Assembly: GCF_963576675.1 (NCBI RefSeq)
Contig: NC_088913.1
Location: forward strand, 74,895,001 to 74,959,000
From: Euphorbia lathyris
Taxonomy: Eukaryota; Streptophyta; Magnoliopsida; Malpighiales; Euphorbiaceae
Reading direction: 5' to 3'
DNA length: 64,000 nucleotides
The notes beneath the pieces are model-generated. The model was given only the letters and a program-made list of their open reading frames with translations. It searched no databases and was not told the origin of the DNA. A program made the position numbers and the translations under genes. Positions 56,940 to 64,000 of this stretch are shown here, piece after piece; the first letter of the stretch is position 1; each line of letters starts with the position of its first letter.

Positions 56940-59750
56940 CTATTTCTTTTTCTTGTGTTGAGACTGACTTCGCTCATGCTGAGCTCTAGCTGCTTGTTCT
57001 TTCTCCCCCGTTTTTTCAGCATCAGGAGGAGGAAGTCTGAAGGCATCAGTTAAGACAGCTCGAGTCAGTTCTTGGGACAGCGCCTTAAGTTTCTCAGCGC
57101 TTTCATTTACGCCGTCAAAAATTGCAACTCCATCAGCTGATACCTCTTCGGGTACGTTGATTTCAGCAGCACTGAGCATGTTTATGCTAAACGCTTGAGC
57201 TTTGCCTTGCCAGATGAGAGCTTCAGTAAGACCAGCAAAGATTTGGTGAAAGGTCTTTAAAAGGGCTGTGTCGTAATACTGACGTTGAATATTGTTATGA
57301 CGAATGTGGTTGAAGGTTTGTTGTATGATAGACTGCATCTCATTTTGTTTCATTGCGTCAGTATCCATTTCTTGCTTATTCAGATTTAGCAAGCGAATAG
57401 CCTCACCAATTTGCTCCACTGAGCACTGATTGTAAGAAACCATTTGCTCATTTGTCTTGAGTTGCTCGGTGTGAAGCTGACCAAAGAGCATCTTGACTTC
57501 AGATGAAGTGGCATAGTCGGTGTTCACAGCTGACAATTTCTGAACTTGTTGTTGTGAAGAGTTCAAGTGTTGCACAGTTGTCAGCTGGATCTCAGCCAGC
57601 TTGGCGATTGAATCCTGCTTAGCTTGCTGTGCTTGAAAAGAAATGATGACGTTCAGCAAGTCCTTGAGTCCCTTAACTTCGTTGAGAAGCTGAGTGACCT
57701 GGGAGAGCTGAGTAGTCCCAATAGATGAAGACCCAGCAGTAGAAGGAGTGGAATGTTGAAGGACTCTGATCAACGCTTGCACTGAGTCAATGAGCTTTTT
57801 GCCGGACTCAGTGGCATTCAGATAGCTTTGAGAGCCTTCAGGGACATCATTGTGACCGGAAGGAAGAGGAGTGAAAGGAGTGACCTAGTCAGTGACTGGA
57901 ATAGTGTTTTCAATCTGCACTTGAGTTTTAGGTATAGTTGATTGATCGGTAGATAGATGAGTTAGGGAAGTAGTAATACGAATACTATCTGTGCTGACGG
58001 GGGCGGAAATGTTTGGAGTCAGCACCATGCTTGGAGTAATAGCATTAACAGTAATCGGCTCAACCTGACTTGTTGAGGTGGCAGAGGCATTTTGGTCGGC
58101 ATGTTCCTGTTGAGAAGAAACAGAGGCTTGCTTTTCTAAGGACGCTGAAGCAGTAGAGGTTTGTTGGCGTTTGAAAAATTTCAGCTTAACAGTAGATGGG
58201 TCCTTAGTTGGCTTTGAGATAACAAAGTCAGGAAGAGTTGGTGGTGGCACAGGAGGTTCACTGACAGGCTTCTCACTGGCCTTGACCAACTTTCTTCTTC
58301 TACGAGGTGGAGTGACAGTTTGACTAGGATCTCCTGAGTGAGAAGGAGAAGATTCTTGTTGCTCATCATGAGGCTGGTCAGCTTGCACTTGGACTTGATC
58401 AACATTGTGTTGGTCAAGTATTTGCTCTTCTCCAGCAGCATGCTCAGTCTCATGTTCGCTGGCTGTCTCCTCAGAGTCCTCAGCGTCATCCTGACCGCTG
58501 GCCTCTTCTTCTTCTTCTTCTTCTGTACTGTCACCATCGAGTTCTTCCTCTAATTGGGAGATGAAATGATCATCCAGTTGTACCTCATGTTCGTCATGCT
58601 CAGCTACTATACTTTGACACTGGGTGAAGTGAGAGTCACCAGGTACAACAAAGTCAGTAGGTATGGCATTGAGGGGAGTCAGTGTAGAAGGTTTCTGATT
58701 CTTCTGAGGTTGCTCAGTAGTTTCCTCAGTTCCAGGCTCACCTTGCTTGCTTCGTTTCTCCGCTGACTTACCAGCTGACTTCTGCCTTTTAGCTAGAGAC
58801 TCAACATTTTTGGAAGGAGTCTCAGCAGTTTTTCTTTTTCGGGAAGCTGGGGCCTTAGTCCTTCTCCCTTTGTTTGGCTCAGCAGTTCCCTCAGCTTGCT
58901 GTTCAGCAGCAGCAGTTTTACCTTTCTTCAAAGGCTGTCCGAATTTTAATGCTCTCAGCGAGGCCGCTGTGATCTCAGATCCTCGTGTCTTTTCCTCACC
59001 TTCAAGATCAACTTTGTGGTCAATGAGGATTCTGGTGATTATTGATCCTAGCCTCAGCGTACCAGAGCTGCGTAGGAAGCCAGCGATAAGAAAAACTGGC
59101 ATATTGATTTGTTTATACGTCAACATATGCCAGATGAAGCATTGTTCGAAGTTCGTTGCTGAGGTAGTGCAGTTGATCTTTGGGTAGATGAAATAGGTCA
59201 GCAGATAATGAGCCATCTTCTGGTGCTGACCCATAGACGAAGCTGAGATTTCTCCTGAGTGACCCTCAGGTTTGCAGAAGTTGACCTCGTACCCAGTACC
59301 ATCCTGATCTCCAGATCTCCTCAGCCTTGCTCCCTCAGTTTTTAATTGGAGCAGATTTCCTAAGTAGAGAGGGTTGATGAAGATGGTTTTCTCTTTTACC
59401 ACTGTACACAGATAGTCAGTATTGTCATTTGCAACGCGAAGGTTGTGGTAAAATTCCCTCACAAGGTCAGGGTAAGTATGATCCCTAACTGAAAATAGCC
59501 CAGTCCATCCATTCTGTGAAATCCACTCGCAGAAGGGTTGTTCGTTTTGTACGAAGTCTTCAGAGACCCATCTTGAGGGCTCAACTTTCCATTCACGGAC
59601 GTTTTTAAAAACCTTTGAGTAGGTCCTGACTTTTACAGGCTTTTCCTGACCAGCTTTTCCTTTGCTGGGTGTTGGAGGATTTTTTGTAGGTTCATCGGAG
59701 CTAGGTTTAGAGTGACCAGCGCCGGAGATGTTGAAGGAAGCTTTAGTCAT
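56940..59750 (-). pseudogene. Extra ORF of the SIRE-like element (plant-transposon domain plus coiled coil)
   Basis: The frame runs from Met at 59750 to 56940 with a single TAG at 57887-57885, so it is two open pieces of 621 and 314 codons in one frame. The first 280 residues resemble the putative plant transposon protein domain (Transposase_32 type): WVSEDFVQNEQPFCEWIS, YPDLVREFYHNL, FINPLYLGNLL, MAHYLLTYFIYPKIN and FIWHMLTYKQINMPVFLIAG. Next are basic Lys/Arg-rich runs (about 280-350), an acidic run with EEEEEEE (about 415) and a Ser/Pro/Thr-rich linker. The second piece is Gln-rich and helical (LLNEVKGLKDLLNVII, QQQVQKLSAV), probably coiled coil, ending KKKK. There is no clear signal peptide or membrane segment, so an envelope role is not supported. 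The position matches the env-like ORF of SIRE elements. Confidence 0.7.
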
Positions 59751-60219
59751 AGCTTTGGAGAAGAAGGTATGGAAATCTTAGAGGGAGAGAGAGTCTCTTG
59801 CCAGAGAGTTCGATAATCGTAAAGAATAAAAAATGGGGAATTACCCATTATTTATAGAGGTGATGTGTGGTGTGGATTTAATCGAATCCATGTGTCAGTT
59901 TTGCCTTGGGATTGTGAACCGACAAAGATCCTGGCATTTATGACACATACGGCGTATACGTCATCCTAGGGCTATACGCGTGCTATTGCATTTATTCTAA
60001 TGGATATAACACTCAGCGTTTAGAATAATAATCGTTTGATATTCTGAGTGGTCAGTATTGCATTAATGGGATGATGTCTAAGTTTAAGTTTATACTAACT
60101 TACTCAGTGTGCAAGTTTACTCAGTATTTGCTGTTTAATTAATTTCAATGAGTACACAGCAAAAACAATCATTCAGCATAGTAATTCACTCAGCATGCAT
60201 ATTCATTTAGTTCAGGAAT
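59751..60219 (-). other. Spacer between pol and the extra ORF
   Basis: About 470 bp without coding signal. It contains a minus-strand tataaataatgggtaatt near 59855, about 100 bp before the ORF start, which could be a promoter for a subgenomic transcript. That role is a guess. Confidence 0.5.
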
Positions 60220-63200
60220 TTACTGAAGAGGATTAAACATACCAATAGCTTCTCTCAGTATGCTGAACTGCTCACGGGCCAGTGGCTTCGTGAAGATATC
60301 CGCAAGCTGCTCGTCCGTTGGGACAAAGTTCAGCTTGATCTCACCTTTGAGTACATGGTCTCTAATGAAGTGATGTCTGATGCTGACATGCTTCATTCTA
60401 CTGTGTTGAATTGGGTTCTTTGAAAGATCAATTGCACTTTTGTTGTCACATTTGACTTCAACTGTCTTCGTTTGAACACCATAGTCTTCAAGCTGTTGCT
60501 TAATCCATAGGACTTGAGCAACACAATGACCAGCAGCAATGTACTCAGCTTCAGTGGTAGACAAGGCTACTGACGCCTGCTTTTTGCTGAACCAGGATAC
60601 CAGACAGCTTCCTAAGAAGTGACATCCTCCAGAGGTGCTTTTACGTTCCAGCTTATCCCGTCCATAGTCAGCGTCAGTGTATCCGATGAGTGTAAAATCA
60701 TGAGTATTGGGATACCATAAACCTGCGTTCACTGAGCTTTGCAAATATTTAAGGATTCTTTTTACAGCAATGTAATGAGATTCCTTAGGGTTAGATTGAT
60801 ATCTAGCACAGTAGCATACTGAAAACTGAATGTCCGGTCTACTGGCTGTTAAGTAAAGTAGAGAGCCTATCATACCTCGATATAATTTGCTGTCTACTGA
60901 CTTACCATTCTCGTCAGCGCAGAGGACAGTGTCAGTGCCCATAGGAGTGGATATTGGCTTGCAATTTTCCAAGTCATATTTCTTTAATATCTCCTTGGCA
61001 TATTTGGCTTGACTGATGAAGATGCCATTCTTTCCTTGTTTAATTTGAAGACCGAGGAAGAAGTTGAGTTCTCCCATCATGGACATTTCAAACTCAGTCT
61101 GCATTTGTTTGCTAAACTCCTTGCACATTGATTCGTTAGTTGCACCAAATATTATATCATCAACATAAATTTGGGCCAGCAGGGTATCTTTACCCTTTCT
61201 CTTAATGAATAAGGTTGTATCAGCTTTGCCCCTGACGTAATTTCTAGTCATCAGGAAACTGGTCAGCCTCTCATACCAAGCACGTGGTGCTTGCTTGAGG
61301 CCGTACAGAGCCTTTTTGAGTTTGTAAACATGGTTTGGGAATTTAGGGTCCTCAAAACCTGGAGGTTGATTAACATAAACCTCCTCGTTTATAACTCCAT
61401 TAAGAAATGCACTTTTGACATCCATTTGGAATAATTTAAAGTTCATGTAAGATGCATATGCACATAGAATTCTAATTGCCTCTAGCCTTGCCACTGGGGC
61501 AAAGGTCTCACCATAGTCAATACCTTCTTGCTGACTGTAGCCCTGATCTACAAGTCTTGCCTTGTTCCTGACTACATTCCCTTGTTCATCCATCTTGTTC
61601 CTGAAGACCCATCTTGTTCCAATGGTCTTTTGACTCTTTGGATGAGGCACTAGCTCCCATACATCGTTTCTTCTGAATTGATCGAGCTCCTCTTGCATTG
61701 CCTTCATCCAGAATCCATCGTACTCAGCTTCAGCGAAATTCTTCGGTTCTTGAACTGAGACGAAGGCTACATTGCCGAGGTACTTCCTGAGTTGATTCCT
61801 CATCATCAGGGTATTCCCAGCAGAATCAAGGATTGCACTTTCTGAGTGCCCTCTTGGAATCCTTATCTCTTTAGGTAGATTTATGTCTTGTGCTGTTTCT
61901 GTTTCAACAATCTCTGCAGAAGTAGATGGGTCAGCAAAAGTAATCTTAGGTTCACTCTTACTCTTGGTCAGCCTTTTAGTGAATGACTCAGTAGCTGGTT
62001 CTTGGTCAATGGTGGTTACTGAGTGTGGATCATCTTCGGTCAGCGGCTGGTATCTACCTGCAGGGTTAGTTTCATCGAACTCTACATGTACTGACTCTTC
62101 TAAAACTTGAGTTCGCTTATTAAAAACTCTGTATGCTTTGCTGTTTGTTGAGTAGCCCAAAAAGATAGCCTCATCAGCTTTTGAATCAAACTTTGCTAAG
62201 CTATCTTTGGTATTTAAAATAAAACATCTACAGCCAAAGGCACGAAAGTATCCAATATTGGGCTTTCGTCCTTTCCAAAGTTTATAGGGGGTTTTCTTGA
62301 GTATAGGTCTAACTAGAGCCCTGTTAAGAATATAGCACGATGTGTTAACAGCCTCTCCCCAAAAATACTTTGGAATCCTATGCTCATCCAGCATTGTCCT
62401 GGCTATTTCAACCAGAGTTCTGTTCTTCCTTTCTACAACCCCATTTTGTTGAGGTGTTCTAGGAGCAGAAAAATTGTGGTCAATGCCGCTGGCTTCACAG
62501 AATTTAACAAACTTTTGGTTTTTGAATTCTCCACCATTATCGCTACGGATGTGAGCTAATTTTAGGTCTTTTTCATTTTCAATTTTTCTAACCAAATTTG
62601 AAAATGTCTCAAACGTTTCATCCTTACTGGTCAGCAAGATGACCCAAGTATACCGAGAGAAGTCATCTACAATGACCAAGGAAAATCTTCTTCCACCCAG
62701 ACTCAGTGGCTGGACTGGACCAAAGAGATCCAAGTGTAGTAACTCTAACGGACGCTTAGTTGAGACAATATTTTTGCTGTGAAAAGATTGTTTGGTTTGT
62801 TTTCCAGCTTGGCAAGCGTGGCATAATTGATCTTTTTCAAATTTAAGTTCGGGCAGTCCCTCAACCAATTGCTTTCTTGCTAATTTGGCCAGGAGGTTCA
62901 TACTTACATGACCAAGTCTCCTGTGCCATAGCCAGGAATTTTCTTCCTTTGATACTAAGCACACAGTTTTTGAAAACTTTTTCTCTAAGTCTAGCATAAA
63001 GACATTATCTATGCGAGGGGCAGTTAAAATTAACTCATTTGTTTTACCCTCGTATATTTTACATCCAGTAGCATCAAATATAACTTTTCTCCCATTGTCA
63101 CATAGCTGAGCTACGCTGAGTAAGTTATATTTGAGTCCGCTGACTAGGGAGACAGATTCAATAGTAGGATTACCTCCGATGGTTCCTGACCCTACTATCT

Positions 63201-63351
63201 TACCCTTCTTATTGTCTCCAAAACTTACACTTCCTCCTCGTTTATGCTCAAACGTGATGAACTGAGTTTCATCACCAGTCATATGCCTTGAGCATGCGCT
63301 GTCAATATACCACATCTTTGACTTCTCGGCACATCTCAGGCTTACCTGCAT
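60220..63351 (-). CDS. SIRE-like pol (protease, integrase, RT, RNase H)
   Basis: 1043 residues, no internal stop. Protease active site [15 protein letters not shown] is at about 13-27. The gag-pre-integrase zinc region lies at about 140-185 ([19 protein letters not shown]). Integrase core: [40 protein letters not shown] and YVDDIIFG. RNase [26 protein letters not shown]; end [14 protein letters not shown]. All catalytic motifs look intact, so this is potentially active. One unusual residue: [11 protein letters not shown] has Asp where KARLVAQGYSQ is normal. The ORF start follows the gag stop by only five bases, in another frame, so pol is probably expressed by recoding or by a frame difference acquired by mutation. 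Confidence 0.92.
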   Translation of the reverse strand: MQVSLRCAEKSKMWYIDSACSRHMTGDETQFITFEHKRGGSVSFGDNKKGKIVGSGTIGGNPTIESVSLVSGLKYNLLSVAQLCDNGRKVIFDATGCKIYEGKTNELILTAPRIDNVFMLDLEKKFSKTVCLVSKEENSWLWHRRLGHVSMNLLAKLARKQLVEGLPELKFEKDQLCHACQAGKQTKQSFHSKNIVSTKRPLELLHLDLFGPVQPLSLGGRRFSLVIVDDFSRYTWVILLTSKDETFETFSNLVRKIENEKDLKLAHIRSDNGGEFKNQKFVKFCEASGIDHNFSAPRTPQQNGVVERKNRTLVEIARTMLDEHRIPKYFWGEAVNTSCYILNRALVRPILKKTPYKLWKGRKPNIGYFRAFGCRCFILNTKDSLAKFDSKADEAIFLGYSTNSKAYRVFNKRTQVLEESVHVEFDETNPAGRYQPLTEDDPHSVTTIDQEPATESFTKRLTKSKSEPKITFADPSTSAEIVETETAQDINLPKEIRIPRGHSESAILDSAGNTLMMRNQLRKYLGNVAFVSVQEPKNFAEAEYDGFWMKAMQEELDQFRRNDVWELVPHPKSQKTIGTRWVFRNKMDEQGNVVRNKARLVDQGYSQQEGIDYGETFAPVARLEAIRILCAYASYMNFKLFQMDVKSAFLNGVINEEVYVNQPPGFEDPKFPNHVYKLKKALYGLKQAPRAWYERLTSFLMTRNYVRGKADTTLFIKRKGKDTLLAQIYVDDIIFGATNESMCKEFSKQMQTEFEMSMMGELNFFLGLQIKQGKNGIFISQAKYAKEILKKYDLENCKPISTPMGTDTVLCADENGKSVDSKLYRGMIGSLLYLTASRPDIQFSVCYCARYQSNPKESHYIAVKRILKYLQSSVNAGLWYPNTHDFTLIGYTDADYGRDKLERKSTSGGCHFLGSCLVSWFSKKQASVALSTTEAEYIAAGHCVAQVLWIKQQLEDYGVQTKTVEVKCDNKSAIDLSKNPIQHSRMKHVSIRHHFIRDHVLKGEIKLNFVPTDEQLADIFTKPLAREQFSILREAIGMFNPLQ

Positions 63352-63356
63352 TGTAA

Positions 63357-64000
63357 CTAGTTACTTTTAGGTACCCAATTCTTTTTGGGTCCTTGCTTGT
63401 TAGGTGCAACAGGTAAAGCATCATATTTTATTTTATGGTGACATACTTGGACAATATGGCCATTCTTTCCACAGAAGTCACAACTGACCTTCTGTTTAGG
63501 ATGTTTCACTGACTTGTCAGCACCCCAGTGCTGAGCGTGCCAGCACACATTAGTGGTGTGTCCTAACTTCCCACAAAAGTCACACTGGACTTTTCGCTGG
63601 GGATTCCATCTCTGCTGAGTACCTTGGTACTGAGTTCTCAGAGGATTGTTTCTTTTATTTGGAACCTTTAGTTGGTTCTGGATAGTTGTGACGTCCTTTC
63701 TCAGTTTCTTTGAAACTAACTGGACTTCAGAGACAGACTCATGTATGATCTTCATGTTATCATGCAGAGTTGAATTGTCCTGAAGAAGGAATCTGAGGTC
63801 ACTCAGTTTGACCTCTTCCACTTCGTCACAGCGCCTGCTGAGTGCTCTAACTTTCTTATTACACTTCTTGACAAGTGTATAGAGATCACTCAGGGCATTA
63901 ACCATATCGTTTCTGAGCTGGGGAAGAGTAATTACCTCATTTGATTGCTCTTCATCATCTGATACAACGGATAGGTCAGCATGCTCAGAGACGCATGGCT
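63357..64000 (-). CDS. SIRE-like gag, C-terminal part
   Basis: The frame is open from the window edge at 64000 to the stop at 63357, so the start lies outside. The first Met inside is at 63905, but codons upstream of it continue as coding (acidic [10 protein letters not shown]). It shows a coiled-coil-like segment (about 63780-63900) and two CCHC zinc knuckles, [14 protein letters not shown] (about 63590) and [14 protein letters not shown] (about 63480). These bind genomic RNA in the virus-like particle. The protein ends KKNWVPKSN. Two knuckles of this kind are typical of SIRE-type gag. Confidence 0.88.
   Translation of the reverse strand, partial: PCVSEHADLSVVSDDEEQSNEVITLPQLRNDMVNALSDLYTLVKKCNKKVRALSRRCDEVEEVKLSDLRFLLQDNSTLHDNMKIIHESVSEVQLVSKKLRKDVTTIQNQLKVPNKRNNPLRTQYQGTQQRWNPQRKVQCDFCGKLGHTTNVCWHAQHWGADKSVKHPKQKVSCDFCGKNGHIVQVCHHKIKYDALPVAPNKQGPKKNWVPKSN

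Larger units (their letters stand above)
55182..64000 (-). mobile_element. SIRE-like Ty1/copia retrotransposon (continues past window)
   Basis: Minus-strand element with the 3' LTR split by the Tat insertion, a polypurine tract, an extra ORF, an intact pol and most of gag. The 5' LTR, PBS and gag start lie beyond 64000. It is inserted in the protease region of the second copia element at 34814, so the target duplication taatc (34810-34814) should recur after its 5' LTR. SIRE affinity rests on the polypurine tract aaaatgggggagtt, two gag zinc knuckles, pol motifs and the additional ORF after pol. Confidence 0.85.

Noticed and set aside
56940..59750. Envelope glycoprotein in the SIRE-like element
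   Set aside because: No signal peptide, no clear transmembrane segment and no glycoprotein features; the N terminus resembles a plant transposon-associated domain instead.
1..64000. tRNA or rRNA genes
   Set aside because: Only primer-binding sites complementary to tRNA 3' ends were seen; no full cloverleaf or rRNA sequence was recognised by eye.

Overview
The window is nuclear DNA of a flowering plant, most likely a eudicot. It has intron-containing family 1 UDP-glycosyltransferase (UGT) genes with plant PSPG boxes, together with plant lineages of LTR retrotransposons (Tat, Reina-like, SIRE-like, other copia), a Mutator-like relic, a Helitron and many MITEs. I could not fix the species. I saw no bacterial, organellar, rRNA, tRNA or CRISPR content.

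Layout. 1-3917: 3' half of a Ty1/copia element with a 2.0 kb LTR. 3931-5289: an LTR-like block, minus strand. 5290-11111: a collapsed Ty3/gypsy Tat element (broken pol fused to a partial LTR). 11112-12770: Mutator-like relic with a PB1-like reading frame. 13653-20857: gene island with two tandem UGT76-like genes (plus) and a UGT709-like pseudogene (minus), plus a further relic at 21.2 kb. 21904-27160: a Helitron and several inverted-repeat elements. 27512-32083: decayed Reina-like chromovirus carrying an internal gag inversion. 32128-34814: 5' part of a second copia element whose LTR holds two MITEs.

From 34815 on there is a three-level nest. A SIRE-like copia element (minus; 34815-34928 and 55187-64000 and beyond) sits in the second copia element. 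A complete Tat-clade gypsy element of about 20.25 kb (34929-55181, minus, 5-bp target duplication GCGGC, LTRs of about 2.97 kb) sits inside the 3' LTR of the SIRE element.

The Tat element is the most interesting object. Its gag frame appears to hold four gag-core modules. Its pol has two RNase H domains. Between pol and the 3' LTR it carries, in antisense, a six-exon plant-mobile-domain gene with its own TATA box, followed by two 39-bp tandem arrays. The SIRE element also has an extra long sense-strand ORF downstream of pol.

How the genes work together: the UGTs are the only host-type functional genes seen (small-molecule glucosylation in the cytosol). Everything else is mobile DNA, much of it inactive. 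The Tat and SIRE pol frames are intact and recent-looking, whereas the Reina-like element, first copia element and first Tat element are clearly dead.
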